Shown: positions 8,211 through 17,588 of the stretch, in pieces | Layout of the letters: each line of letters begins with the position of its first letter | Position numbering within the stretch: position 1 is the stretch's first letter | Origin: an uncultured Pelagibacteraceae bacterium | GTDB lineage: Bacteria; Pseudomonadota; Alphaproteobacteria; Pelagibacterales; AG-422-B15 | NCBI GenBank assembly: GCA_902564295.1 | Contig: CACFAO010000006.1 | Span: forward strand, 1-64,000 | Direction: 5' to 3' | DNA length: 64,000 bases | Translations under genes and position numbers: made by a program | Notes under the pieces: model-generated | Databases searched by the model: none | Told to the model about the DNA's origin: nothing | The model's input: only the letters and a program-made list of their open reading frames with translations

Positions 8211-9585
8211 ATTTTTCTGTGTATTTTTTTACAACTCTTAAAGCTATGAAATTGAGTATTAATGTCATTACAAATAAAGTTAATCCTAATGCGAAAGCTG
8301 ACATGGTCTTTGGGCTGTCGAACTCCTGGTCACCTATTAATATTACAACTATTTGTGTAGTTATTGTTGTTGAAGCTTCAAGTGGATTTGCTGTAAGGTT
8401 TGCGACCAAACCTGCTGCCATTACAACAATCATTGTTTCACCGATAGCTCTAGATACAGCCAAAAGAAATGAGCCAATTATACCTGGTAAAGCAGCAGGT
8501 ATAATAACTTTTTTTATGGTTTCACTTTTTGTTGCGCCCATTGCGTAAGATCCTTCACGCAAGCTTTGAGGCACAGAGCTAATAACGTCGTCAGACAATG
8601 AAGATACAAATGGAATAATCATTATTCCCATTACTAATCCTGCCGCAAGAGCACTTTCTGATGAAACATCAAGACCGATTGATCCCCCCAATGACCTAAT
8701 AAAGGGTGCGATTGTGATAACAGCAAAGAATCCATAAACCACTGTTGGTATACCAGCGAGTATTTCAATAATTGGTTTTGCAGTATTTCTTACAGAGCTT
8801 TTTGCATATTCTGACATATAGATCGCAGTAAGTAAGCCTACTGGGATTGATACGCACATAGCTATAAATGCAATCAAAAATGTACCTGAAAATAGAGGTA
8901 CTGCACCAAATGCATTTTCTATATCTGCCGCGTCGGCCGCATCTCTTACAAAAGCTCTTTGGGGACTCCAATTTGTCCCAAATAAAAAATCTAAAATGGG
9001 AACTTGGCTAAAAAAACGGACAGTCTCGTATAATAATGAAAATATAATTCCAACTGTAACTAGAATTGCAATAAGAGAACAAAGAAAAAATCCAATAAGT
9101 ATAAATTTTTCAACAATGAGTCTTGCATCAAAATTTAAGTTTATTTTTCTATAGCCATATAATAAAAACAAACTTGAAACACTAAAGACTGTAATTATTG
9201 AAGTGATATCAAATATTCCTTCTATATAATTTAATTTATTTACTGCATTTACAATAATTTCATCTTCACTATTAAATAGCTTTATGCCATTTCTTGTATT
9301 TTCTATTTGAGTAAACAATAAACTAATTTCTGATTGATCAATTCCTTGAGAATAGAATTCAGATAAAACGTAATTTTTTACAATAAATCCATCAAAAATA
9401 AGTATAGCAAAAAGAATTATAACCGCTGGAACTACAGACCAAATTGCAAGGTAGTAACCATAATATTTATCGAGAGAAAAAGGCCTTTGTTTTTCAATAA
9501 CTCTTACTCTATTTGACCTGAAGTACCCCAAGTAGAAGCTTGTTATAGCAAATAAAACTAATAAAAAAAAAGTTATTAAACCCAT
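8203..9585 (-). CDS. pstC: Phosphate ABC transporter permease PstC
   Basis: 460 residues, also N-terminally extended: helix at the start, a soluble stretch around residues 80-125, then more helices. The permease core contains SLREGSYAMGATKSETIKKVIIP (EAA loop) and AVSRAIGETMIVVMAAGL, the PstC-type R-A-I-G-E-T motif. Forms the phosphate channel with PstA. Follows pstS by 68 nt without an obvious terminator. Confidence 0.93.
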   Translation of the reverse strand: MGLITFFLLVLFAITSFYLGYFRSNRVRVIEKQRPFSLDKYYGYYLAIWSVVPAVIILFAILIFDGFIVKNYVLSEFYSQGIDQSEISLLFTQIENTRNGIKLFNSEDEIIVNAVNKLNYIEGIFDITSIITVFSVSSLFLLYGYRKINLNFDARLIVEKFILIGFFLCSLIAILVTVGIIFSLLYETVRFFSQVPILDFLFGTNWSPQRAFVRDAADAADIENAFGAVPLFSGTFLIAFIAMCVSIPVGLLTAIYMSEYAKSSVRNTAKPIIEILAGIPTVVYGFFAVITIAPFIRSLGGSIGLDVSSESALAAGLVMGIMIIPFVSSLSDDVISSVPQSLREGSYAMGATKSETIKKVIIPAALPGIIGSFLLAVSRAIGETMIVVMAAGLVANLTANPLEASTTITTQIVVILIGDQEFDSPKTMSAFALGLTLFVMTLILNFIALRVVKKYTEKYE

Positions 9586-9653
9586 AAAAATCTCTATTTA
9601 ATCAATATAACTAGAAGAAAAAAAATCTCTTCCAGTTATACTGATATTAAAAA

Positions 9654-10682
9654 TTATTCTGTTGATAATGTTGATAAATTGCTAACTCTTTCTCTTATTT
9701 CATCAGCATCATCATCAGAAAGTGCTACAAGCCCAATGTCAGTAAGATATCCATCTTCACCCATCGCTCTAGAACTTGTAAATTCTTGTAAAAACTCCTC
9801 AATACCAGGAATAGAACCAATATGTGCTTTCTTAACATAAAACTGTAATGGCCTTGCTATTGGGTATGAATAGTCTTGTATTCCTTCCAATGTCGGCTCT
9901 ATACCAGCAATTGAAGTAGGTTTTATTTTGTCTTCATTAACTAACAGGTAACTGTATCCAAAATAACCAAACCGTTCAGGATCCTCAGTTAATTTTTGAA
10001 CTATCAATGCATCATTTTCACCCGCTTCAATAACACGACCATCTTCTCTTGATATCCTACATTTCTTTTTTGCCTTTTCGCCAAGTTCTGACCACATATC
10101 ATAGGCTCCCGCGGCTTTGCATCCTTTAACCATAATTAGAGAATCCCATGCATCTCTTGTTCCTGAAGTGGGAGGAGCTACAAGGACTTCAATTTTATGA
10201 TCAGGAAGATTTGGATCTATCTCGCTCCATTTCTGAAAAGGGTTTTTAACAAATTGACCATTGACTGGAACTTCGTCTGCAAGAGCTAAGTATAATTGCT
10301 CTTGATTAAAGTCTGCATTGGAAGCTTCTAAACTGTGAGCAAGCGTTAAACCATCGTTTCCGATTACAATTTCAATTATTTCGGCAACGCCATTTTTCTT
10401 GCAAAGCTCTATTTCACCTTCTTTTATTACTCTGGAAGCATTGGTAATGTCAGGATGGTTGACGCCAACACCTGCACAAAAGAGTTTCATTCCACCCCCT
10501 GTTCCAGTACTTTCAATCACTGGCGTTTTAAAGCCTGATTTACCAAATCGTTCAGCAACAATTGTTGCATAAGGGTAAACAGTTGAAGAGCCAACTATCT
10601 TTATTTGATCTCGTGCATATGAGGTGCCAAATAAAGAACCAAAGGCAATTAATGTTACAATCAAAATTTTTAATAAATTCAT
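9654..10682 (-). CDS. pstS: Periplasmic phosphate-binding protein PstS
   Basis: 342 residues. Sec signal peptide with likely cleavage after ...GTSYA, then IKIVGSSTVYPYA. The SST loop binds phosphate, as do ESTGTGGGMKLFC and the PPTSGTRDAWD segment (S-G-T-R-D). High-affinity phosphate capture for PstCAB. First gene after a strong double Pho box, so it is the expected phosphate-starvation-induced promoter of the transporter genes. Confidence 0.95.
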   Translation of the reverse strand: MNLLKILIVTLIAFGSLFGTSYARDQIKIVGSSTVYPYATIVAERFGKSGFKTPVIESTGTGGGMKLFCAGVGVNHPDITNASRVIKEGEIELCKKNGVAEIIEIVIGNDGLTLAHSLEASNADFNQEQLYLALADEVPVNGQFVKNPFQKWSEIDPNLPDHKIEVLVAPPTSGTRDAWDSLIMVKGCKAAGAYDMWSELGEKAKKKCRISREDGRVIEAGENDALIVQKLTEDPERFGYFGYSYLLVNEDKIKPTSIAGIEPTLEGIQDYSYPIARPLQFYVKKAHIGSIPGIEEFLQEFTSSRAMGEDGYLTDIGLVALSDDDADEIRERVSNLSTLSTE

Positions 10683-10736
10683 TTATGTCTCCTCTTTTAA
10701 GTAAATTTTTGATTCATCAAAAATTACTGGATGGAA

Positions 10737-10776
10737 GTTACAAATGTATTAAAAGAATGTTACAAAATTATTACAC
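10737..10776 (-). promoter_or_regulatory. Pho box array (four 7-mers at 11-bp period) upstream of pstS
   Basis: Read on the minus strand: GTGTAAT, TTGTAAC, TTTTAAT, TTGTAAC, each starting exactly 11 bp after the last (plus-strand starts 10770, 10759, 10748, 10737). This is the direct-repeat geometry bound by PhoB dimers (consensus CTGTNAT with 4-nt spacers). Two adjacent Pho boxes 55 nt before the pstS start codon fit PhoB-dependent activation. Confidence 0.85.
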
Positions 10777-10813
10777 TGTTGGATTAATAACTAATTGATT
10801 TTATTTAATATTC

Positions 10814-11896
10814 TTATGATATTGGCGCCTCTGGTAACTGAATTGTAAATATACTTCCCTTGTTAAGCGTACTTGATATTTCAATATTGCCACGATGCTT
10901 GTTTAAAATGTGTTTAACAATAGTTAATCCAAGGCCAGTTCCCTCTATCGCTTTTGATCGAGATTTATCAACTCTAAAAAAACGCTCTGTCAGTCTATGA
11001 ATGTATTTTTCAGGAATGCCATCACTTTGATCTTTTATTTCAACTTCAATAATATTTTTTCTAAATAATGAAGTGTTATGGTCTTCGTTATTTTTCGTTT
11101 TTTGAATACTTACATTAATTTCGGAGTTTTCATGACCATACTTAAATGAATTCTCAAGTAAATTTGAAAAAAGTTGTATTAGTTCATCTTCATTTCCAAG
11201 AATATGGTGATCATTTGAATTTGTGTTAATCTCGATCTTCATATTTTTTGATGTAAGTTTTTTTGTCAGGTTTTTTTGCACACGTTCGACACATTTATTT
11301 AAATTTATTTTTGAAGTTGGATGAATGTGTTCATTACTCTCAATTTTGGAGACAGTTAATAAATCATCAATCAATCGATCCATACGATTTGCTTCATCAT
11401 TGATTATTTCCATAAACTCATCTTTAGACTTTTTATCATCTTTTGCAGTTGTACGGATAGTCTCAATAAATCCAATAATTGTAGAGAGAGGCGTCTTAAG
11501 TTCATGACTAACATTAGCCACAAAAGATGTTTTTACTTTTTCTATATTTCTTTGAATTGATACATTTTTTAAAATTATATAAATTAAATTATCTTCCTCT
11601 TTGCTCTTGCTGGGATAAATACTAACGTCAAAATTAAGTTCTCCCGATTGATCTGAAATATTTTTATTAATTATAAAATCTGTTGTTGTTTCAATATTCT
11701 TATCAATTGTCTGTTCAAGGCTTTCAAGGATTTTAGGGTCTCTTATAAGGTTGGTAATGATTTGTGATGTGAAATCGTTTTCAAATATCTCAATAGAATA
11801 ATCATTTTGAAAGATAATTTTTTTATCCCAGTCAGTAATAATTACAGCGTCATCTAATTTATTTAGAATATTAAATAAATTCTCGTTTTCGATCAT
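10814..11896 (-). CDS. phoR: PhoR-like sensor histidine kinase without membrane segments
   Basis: 360 residues. A PAS-like N-terminal part (about 8-115), HisKA with FVANVSHELKTPLSTIIGF (phospho-accepting His), HATPase_c with N box LFSNLLENSFKYG and G box GTGLGLTIVKHI. Its place directly before pstS argues for PhoR. Unlike E. coli PhoR there is no transmembrane region: only 14 nt separate the start from the upstream gene, so no missing N-terminus can be added. It is probably soluble and recruited by PhoU/Pst through the PAS domain. Confidence 0.88.
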   Translation of the reverse strand: MIENENLFNILNKLDDAVIITDWDKKIIFQNDYSIEIFENDFTSQIITNLIRDPKILESLEQTIDKNIETTTDFIINKNISDQSGELNFDVSIYPSKSKEEDNLIYIILKNVSIQRNIEKVKTSFVANVSHELKTPLSTIIGFIETIRTTAKDDKKSKDEFMEIINDEANRMDRLIDDLLTVSKIESNEHIHPTSKINLNKCVERVQKNLTKKLTSKNMKIEINTNSNDHHILGNEDELIQLFSNLLENSFKYGHENSEINVSIQKTKNNEDHNTSLFRKNIIEVEIKDQSDGIPEKYIHRLTERFFRVDKSRSKAIEGTGLGLTIVKHILNKHRGNIEISSTLNKGSIFTIQLPEAPIS

Positions 11897-11910
11897 ATTT
11901 ACTTAATCAA

Positions 11911-12627
11911 TTAAAAACTTGTCTGTTTATAACTGTTTAAGTATTTAAATGGAAGGTAAATGGCAGTGAATAAGATTACTGTAATCAATGCTAGATATGG
12001 AATATGCCATGGTGGAGCTGGGAAAAAATCCAACAGCGTGTTGGCTGCCGGAGTGATCATTAAATACCAATAATTTACATCACTGTAATATTCAACTAGG
12101 TACATATTGAGAGAGTATATTGCCGGTAAGAGACATACAGCAAATAAGAGAACTCTAAATACAGACCACCAGGTAAGTTTCACATCAGTGCAAATACATA
12201 CGTAAAAAACAGTTAAAAATAAAAGGCCATGACCAAAATAATACGTGATAAATTCTGGATCTGGATACGAATAGTCAAGATCTGGTGTTACCATTGCTAA
12301 GAGATTTCCTGTTAATCCAAAAAAATAAGCAACTTCAAAGAAGAATTTTACTTTTGTTAAAATATAAATCCCCATCGATAATGCGGCTAAGTGGCAAATA
12401 TGTATTGGGAACACCTCATATATTGAATGATCGTAATAAATAACTCTATAGAATGGTTTTATGAGCTCATGAGTAATTAAAGTGATACCCAGTATCAATA
12501 AAACTGTCTTAGTAACAGATTTTACATTTAATCCTTTGATAACAAGTGGAAACAGAACAGAGATCAAAAATATTGAAATGATCGAAATTAAATGATGAGA
12601 ACCAAAGAGTGTAAATTGAGACGCCAT
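11911..12627 (-). CDS. YwaF/TIGR02206 family integral membrane protein
   Basis: 238 residues and about seven helices. FGSHHLISIISIF at the N-terminus, IHICHLAALSMGIY, FGLTGNLLAMVTPDLDYSYPDPEFITYYFGHGLLFLT and a late NTLLDF fit the TIGR02206 (YwaF) family of unknown function. Lies 14 nt upstream of phoR on the same strand and may be co-transcribed with it. Confidence 0.8.
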   Translation of the reverse strand: MASQFTLFGSHHLISIISIFLISVLFPLVIKGLNVKSVTKTVLLILGITLITHELIKPFYRVIYYDHSIYEVFPIHICHLAALSMGIYILTKVKFFFEVAYFFGLTGNLLAMVTPDLDYSYPDPEFITYYFGHGLLFLTVFYVCICTDVKLTWWSVFRVLLFAVCLLPAIYSLNMYLVEYYSDVNYWYLMITPAANTLLDFFPAPPWHIPYLALITVILFTAIYLPFKYLNSYKQTSF

Positions 12628-12724
12628 AATTATTTACATTTTCAACGTCTATATTTTATTTCAATTAGGGTAATTTGTATATTGGGATCATTATAAGAAA
12701 AATGAGGAAAAATTAGGATTTTAT

Positions 12725-12760
12725 AAAAAAAGACCCGTCCAAGTATTAATTGAACGGGTC
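12725..12760 (-). terminator. Rho-independent terminator of the 13214/12784 membrane-protein unit
   Basis: On the minus strand: GACCCGT / ACGGGTC arms (7 bp) extended by TTG/CAA across one mismatch, followed by a run of seven T. It ends the two-gene unit just downstream of the 12784 stop. Confidence 0.85.
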
Positions 12761-12783
12761 CTTAATTTATAGATTAAGTATGT

Positions 12784-13203
12784 TTAAAATGTTCTACCAA
12801 TTCTCATTCCTGCCCTGTCGTACAAGACATTCATCAGAATGAAAACAAGTATACTAGCCACCATAGGAACTGGATTAGCACCCCCATCTTCGCCCATAAA
12901 TAAAACAATTTGCCTTATAGAAGTGATAAAGGATCCAACCAACATCATTCTAAAAAAAACTGTAGATTGTTCAATTGGTGCAAGTAAGCATGCTGTAAAA
13001 CCAACCGCAAAAGCTATATAAACCCACCCAAGATTTGCAAACAGCAGAATATGTGCTGCATCGACATCGCTCGGATTAGTTCCTATTCGTTCTGCAAAAG
13101 CTAATACTGGCTCATTGTCAATAAACATAAAACCATAAAAGAGAAATAAAACTATTAAGAAACAAATTATTACTCTGCTTATTGTGTCTTCAACTTTAAT
13201 CAT
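12784..13203 (-). CDS. Hypothetical four-helix membrane protein
   Basis: 139 residues with four hydrophobic helices, an acidic N-terminal segment (IKVEDTISR) and a basic C-terminus. No family recognised. Strong ribosome site (AGGAGGAAC) before ATG. The N-terminal arrangement resembles that of the larger upstream gene (short D/E-rich start, helix, FYG, helix), so the two could be distant relatives. Ends just before a good terminator. Confidence 0.65.
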   Translation of the reverse strand: MIKVEDTISRVIICFLIVLFLFYGFMFIDNEPVLAFAERIGTNPSDVDAAHILLFANLGWVYIAFAVGFTACLLAPIEQSTVFFRMMLVGSFITSIRQIVLFMGEDGGANPVPMVASILVFILMNVLYDRAGMRIGRTF

Positions 13204-13213
13204 TTTGTTCCTC

Positions 13214-14008
13214 CTAAAAATTACTTTGGTTTCTGAAAAAGATAGTCACAAATAAAACGAAGTTAAGGGTTATGAAGAATGCCAATAATGGATTACCACC
13301 ATCAGGAAAAGTTACACTTCCAACTAACATTCCACAAAAAAACATCGTTCCTGCAACTACACTCATTGAAACTAAAACTCCGCTTAATCCAGCTCTAAAC
13401 TGATAAACAAGCGCAATCAGTATAGCTATGTTGATCATAGTTATTCCTAATACACTGTGTTCAGATTGAGGATTGCTCTCTAATAGTGGAGATTGCTCAA
13501 TGAGCCCACCCGGATATATGAAGTATGAAACAATATTAAATAGTACTGCGGCAATTGCTATGTACCCCATGATTTGAGTTGTTTTGTCAGTAACTCCAAA
13601 CGGACTTCCAGCTTTCTCAATTGCAAGTGGATAACCAGCTCTAAATCTTGCTATGGCTAATAGCACAAACAAAATTATCCATGCATAAAGACCGGTATAG
13701 TTTTCTCCACCGCTTAGCTGCAATGACATCACAACCCATATTAATTGAAGTAGAACGACAGGCAGTGCATAAGCAAAAAATGCCCTCTCTAACCCTTTGA
13801 AACCCATATATAGAATGCCTACGTAGGCTACAAAGTTAACTGCTCCAAACCAATTTAAAAAAAATTCTGTAGTTAAGTTATCTTCGAATGTTGGATATCG
13901 ATCAATCATGAAATCGTAATTGAACATCATCACGCATCCGTAAACGAAGAATATTAAGCCTGAAATAAACATACAGGCTTTAATTACGTTATCGTCTGTT
14001 TTAAACAT
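13214..14008 (-). CDS. Hypothetical multi-pass membrane protein
   Basis: 264 residues, roughly eight hydrophobic helices, few charged residues. Begins MFKTDDNVIKACMFISG and contains FLNWFGAVNFVAYVGILYMGF. No recognised domain. Ten nt upstream of the 12784 gene and divergent from livH, from which 167 nt of promoter region separate it. Confidence 0.65.
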   Translation of the reverse strand: MFKTDDNVIKACMFISGLIFFVYGCVMMFNYDFMIDRYPTFEDNLTTEFFLNWFGAVNFVAYVGILYMGFKGLERAFFAYALPVVLLQLIWVVMSLQLSGGENYTGLYAWIILFVLLAIARFRAGYPLAIEKAGSPFGVTDKTTQIMGYIAIAAVLFNIVSYFIYPGGLIEQSPLLESNPQSEHSVLGITMINIAILIALVYQFRAGLSGVLVSMSVVAGTMFFCGMLVGSVTFPDGGNPLLAFFITLNFVLFVTIFFRNQSNF

Positions 14009-14057
14009 ATAACCCCCTATAATTGTTATATGAACGAAAGGTTAATTATTTATTTCT

Positions 14058-14085
14058 TTGTTAGAAAGTGAATTTTTTATATAAA
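14058..14085 (+). promoter_or_regulatory. Candidate promoter of the livHMG operon
   Basis: TTGTTA, 16-nt spacer, TATAAA, about 90 nt before the livH start codon. It lies in the 167-nt divergent spacer with the membrane-protein unit; the rest of the spacer is AT-rich with no other clear element. Confidence 0.35.
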
Positions 14086-14175
14086 GTGACTAATTTTTAT
14101 AACTTGTTATCCTTGTAAATATATATTTGATAAAAAAAATTAATTACTTAAAGTAGAATATTAGAATTATAATTT

Positions 14176-15057
14176 ATGCAATTGATTCAATTAATAATTG
14201 ATGGTGTAGCTTCAGGCTGCATATATGGACTAGTAGCACTAGGTTTTGTCCTAATTTACAAGGCGACTGAGACAATAAACTTTGCTCAAGGTGATATTCT
14301 TATGCTTGGCGCATTTGTCGCTTACTCACTTATTGGCCTTATGGGAATGGACTATCTCACTGGATTTGCCTTAACTGTCTTAATTATTGCAGTATTTGGC
14401 TTTTTTCTTGACGCTGTTGTTGTTCGTCAAATCATTGGTCAACCTGCATTTGCAACTGTGATGCTTACTATTGGTTTAGGATTCATTTTTAGAGGGTTTG
14501 CATCAATTTACTGGGGTACAGATATATTTTCATTCAGCACACCGTTCTCAGGAAAGATAACTGAGTTTAACGGTTTAATAATTTCATATGTGAACCTCTC
14601 AATAATTGCTGGGACGGCAATTCTGATGTCTGCACTCTATTTCTTTTTTACTTTTTCAAAAATTGGTGTGGCTATGAGGGCATCTTCAGAAAACCAATTA
14701 GCTGCTTACTATATGGGAATACCAGTTAAATTTATTTTTTCATTAATATGGTCAATATCGGCAGGAGTTGCTGCTGTCGCCGGTGTACTTCTCGCACCAA
14801 TTACTTTGGTAGACACATCAATATCATTGATTGGTTTAAAAGCTTTTGCTGCAGCTGTTCTAGGAGGATTTGGATCAATACCTGGAGCAATTGTTGGAGG
14901 AATTATAATAGGTATTGTCGAACAATTATGTGGAACTTACGAAAATTATTTGTTTGAGGGAGTGAGAGAAATATCTGCTTACCTCGTTCTTATCTTAACA
15001 TTAATTATTTATCCAAGAGGTTTGTTCTCAGATAAAGCTGAGGTCAAAAAAGTTTAA
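14176..15057 (+). CDS. livH: Liv-type ABC transporter permease LivH
   Basis: 293 residues, eight or so helices; LIIDGVASGCIYGLVALGFVLIYKATETINFAQGDILMLGAF is the diagnostic LivH N-terminus. Late GGFGSIPGAIVGGIIIGIVE is also typical. Inner-membrane half-channel for branched-chain amino acids or, in related systems, amides, urea or carboxylates. Its stop overlaps the livM start (TAATG). No binding protein lies in this operon. Confidence 0.93.
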   Translation: MQLIQLIIDGVASGCIYGLVALGFVLIYKATETINFAQGDILMLGAFVAYSLIGLMGMDYLTGFALTVLIIAVFGFFLDAVVVRQIIGQPAFATVMLTIGLGFIFRGFASIYWGTDIFSFSTPFSGKITEFNGLIISYVNLSIIAGTAILMSALYFFFTFSKIGVAMRASSENQLAAYYMGIPVKFIFSLIWSISAGVAAVAGVLLAPITLVDTSISLIGLKAFAAAVLGGFGSIPGAIVGGIIIGIVEQLCGTYENYLFEGVREISAYLVLILTLIIYPRGLFSDKAEVKKV

Positions 15058-16130
15058 TGAGATTTATTTTTAAAACTAAATATTCACAAGATATAAATAT
15101 TGCAAAACATAACGGTGATCGTTTTTGGTATTCACTGCTTATTTTAATCATGGCGGCATTACCACTTGTCTTAGATGATTTTTACTTAGGTGAAATCTCA
15201 TATATTTGCATTCTATCCATTGCTGGTATTGGTTTAATGATATTATCTGGATACACAGGTCTTGCATCCTTAGGTCATGCCGCGTTCTTAGGAGTTGGTG
15301 CTTATACTCATGCCTTCTTACTAACTAATGGAGTACCTTTTTATGCATCAATTCCAATCGTAATAGTTGTTTCATTTCTAGTGGGAGCTGTAATTGGAAT
15401 ACCAATACTACGCTTAACAGGGATGTATTTAGCTATAGCAACATTAGCCTTAGGCTTTATTGCGGAACATGTTTTTATAAAATGGGAACACTTTACAGGC
15501 GGTAACAGAGGCTTACCTGTGCCTCAACCCGAATTCTTGGGTATGAGCTTTTATGACAGTGTTTTCTTTTATTATGTCTGCCTTGTCTTTCTTATTGCAG
15601 CGATGTTTGCGGCAATAAATATACTCAGATCTCCAACTGGTAGGGCGTTTGTTGCTATTAGAGACAGTGAAATTGCAGCACAAAGTTTAGGCGTTAACTT
15701 AGGTCTCTATAAAGCTTTATCATTCGCTATTTCTGGAGCTTTTACAGGATTAGCTGGCGCATTACTTGCGCATTATATTGGATACTTAGCTCCTGATATT
15801 TTTAATATCTTTTTATCATTAACGTTACTTTTGCTTATCGTTGTTGGTGGAATGGGAAGTTTACATGGAACAGTTTTTGGAGCAATATTCGTTGGCTTTT
15901 TACCTCAATTAATTGCTATCTGTCGTGATTATTTACCAAGCTCTATTGGTTCACAGCCAGGACTTGAGCCAATGTTATTTGGATTAATACTTGTATTCTT
16001 CATTTTATATGAGCCTCTTGGCATTTATGGAAGATGGATAAAAATTAAGTTATTTTTTGAACTGTTTCCTACTTACAAAAGACAAACATTTAAAAAACAA
16101 AAAGTATTTACAAAATCTGACCGAGTATAA
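15057..16130 (+). CDS. livM: Liv-type ABC transporter permease LivM
   Basis: 357 residues. GLMILSGYTGLASLGHAAFLGVGAYTHA, GGNRGLPVP and FAISGAFTGLAGALLAHYIGYLAPD are LivM signatures; GGMGSLHGTVFGAIFVGFLPQ completes the fold. It carries a Lys-rich C-terminal tail of about 35 residues beyond the last helix. Overlaps livG by one base. Confidence 0.93.
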   Translation: MRFIFKTKYSQDINIAKHNGDRFWYSLLILIMAALPLVLDDFYLGEISYICILSIAGIGLMILSGYTGLASLGHAAFLGVGAYTHAFLLTNGVPFYASIPIVIVVSFLVGAVIGIPILRLTGMYLAIATLALGFIAEHVFIKWEHFTGGNRGLPVPQPEFLGMSFYDSVFFYYVCLVFLIAAMFAAINILRSPTGRAFVAIRDSEIAAQSLGVNLGLYKALSFAISGAFTGLAGALLAHYIGYLAPDIFNIFLSLTLLLLIVVGGMGSLHGTVFGAIFVGFLPQLIAICRDYLPSSIGSQPGLEPMLFGLILVFFILYEPLGIYGRWIKIKLFFELFPTYKRQTFKKQKVFTKSDRV

Positions 16131-16888
16131 TGAGTTTGTTTGAAGTAAAAAATATTACTGTTGCATTTGGAGGAGTAAAAGCGCTTAACGATGTTTCATT
16201 CGATGTCGACAAAGGTGAAATATTTACAATAATTGGTCCTAACGGAGCAGGTAAATCAACACTTTTCAATGTAATAAGCAGAATCTATGAACCAAGCAAA
16301 GGTGAGATATATTTTGAAAATAAAAATATCTCAAAAACAAAGCCTCACAATATATCAAAGCTTGGAATAGCAAGAACATTTCAAAATTTAGAATTATTTG
16401 AAAATGCAACTGTTCTACAGAATTTACTCCTTGGACGACACATTTATAAAAAAACAAATATTTTATCTGAAGTATTTTTTACACCTAGTGCCCGTAAACA
16501 AGAACATGAATATAGGCTTAAAGTTGAAGAAGTAATTGACTTTCTAGACCTTCAACATTACCGAGATACTCTTATAAACGGCCTTCCCTATGGTGTTCGC
16601 AAAAATGTTGAGCTTGCAAGAGCACTTTGTACTGATCCAAAACTACTTCTATTAGATGAACCGTCATCAGGGTTAACAAATGAGGAAACAATTGATCTTG
16701 GCTTTTGGATAAAAGACATTCAATCTTTATTAGGCATTACTATTATAATGATTGAGCATGACATGAGTTTCGTAAATAAAGTGTCAGATCGCATACTTGC
16801 TCTTAATTACGGGAAAATACTTGCTTCTGGCTTGCCTGAGGAAATTAAAAACAATGTTGACGTGAAGCAAGCCTATATGGGAGAATAA
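16130..16888 (+). CDS. livG: Liv-type ABC transporter ATP-binding protein LivG
   Basis: 252 residues: Walker A GPNGAGKST, Q-loop ARTFQNLELF, Walker B LLLLDEPSSGL, switch His IIMIEHDMSFV. The signature region reads LPYGVRKNVELARAL, the LivG-type replacement of LSGGQ. The second ATPase (LivF) is not here but at 30.4-31.2 kb on the other strand. Confidence 0.92.
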   Translation: MSLFEVKNITVAFGGVKALNDVSFDVDKGEIFTIIGPNGAGKSTLFNVISRIYEPSKGEIYFENKNISKTKPHNISKLGIARTFQNLELFENATVLQNLLLGRHIYKKTNILSEVFFTPSARKQEHEYRLKVEEVIDFLDLQHYRDTLINGLPYGVRKNVELARALCTDPKLLLLDEPSSGLTNEETIDLGFWIKDIQSLLGITIIMIEHDMSFVNKVSDRILALNYGKILASGLPEEIKNNVDVKQAYMGE

Positions 16889-16893
16889 TTAGA

Positions 16894-17568
16894 ATGCATA
16901 TTATGTTTAGAAATTTATTTATAATTCTATTTTTTTTTATTTTTGCTAGTTGCAGAATTGATTTTATTGGAGATCTTTATACTTCAGACTTAAAAGATCT
17001 AGCAAATAACAAAGAAGATAAAGTTTTTAATCTTCCAATGGAAATATCATTCCAAGTCGCTGCATGTGAAGATCTTGGTCAAGTTAATCGGATTATATCA
17101 ACATATTTTATGGAATACAAAAATACCGGCTGCTCCGTGGGAGATGATTACATGAGCTATACTGTTGCTCAAGTATCAGTACCAGTCGTAAATAGTCACG
17201 AATTATTCGATTTAACAGGAAATAGCTTAATTGGATTTGTTTCTTATTTGTCAGATGATGGCAAGAAGATCTATGTTGATGCAATTATTAATTCTAATCT
17301 ATATGAAAGTTTAAAAGATTATGTTTATAGTGAAACATTTTCAGAACTTTCATTATCCGAAAGTAATTTGGCTGTAAAATTAAATAATGATTTAGATTTT
17401 TCAAATATTTCAATTCCTCCTAGTTTTGTTGATGGTCAACCAATAGTTTTTGAGGAAAATTATGAAATGGAAAGAAGAGATCTGCTTACCATAAAAGTAT
17501 CTAACGTCAACACTCTATACCTTGAAGACAATATGTGGACACCAATATTTTCAATGGAAAATGAATGA
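16894..17568 (+). CDS. Putative lipoprotein of unknown function
   Basis: 224 residues. Hydrophobic N-terminus followed by a lipobox FASC, so it is probably lipidated and exported; initiation may be at the fourth residue (MFRNLFI...). The mature part is soluble, acidic, with two further Cys (AACEDLG and TGCSVG) about 25 residues apart that could form a disulfide. I do not recognise the family; DUF7424-like lipoproteins have a similar layout, but this is a weak guess. Five nt after livG, so probably co-transcribed. Confidence 0.6.
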   Translation: MHIMFRNLFIILFFFIFASCRIDFIGDLYTSDLKDLANNKEDKVFNLPMEISFQVAACEDLGQVNRIISTYFMEYKNTGCSVGDDYMSYTVAQVSVPVVNSHELFDLTGNSLIGFVSYLSDDGKKIYVDAIINSNLYESLKDYVYSETFSELSLSESNLAVKLNNDLDFSNISIPPSFVDGQPIVFEENYEMERRDLLTIKVSNVNTLYLEDNMWTPIFSMENE

Positions 17569-17588
17569 CGCTTGTAAAGCGAAAAAAA

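Noticed and set aside
8219-8548. 109-residue plus-strand ORF inside pstC
   Set aside because: Antisense shadow of a well-supported permease gene.
8765-8971. 68-residue Cys/Arg-rich minus-strand ORF
   Set aside because: Alternative frame of pstC; the Cys richness comes from reading its codons out of frame.
10562-10798. 78-residue plus-strand ORF over the pstS promoter
   Set aside because: Covers the Pho boxes and the pstS signal peptide in antisense; no supporting features.
17569-17588. CGCTT/AAGCG mini-hairpin between converging genes
   Set aside because: Only 5 bp with a 3-nt loop, and followed by A rather than T on the relevant strand; not convincing as a terminator.
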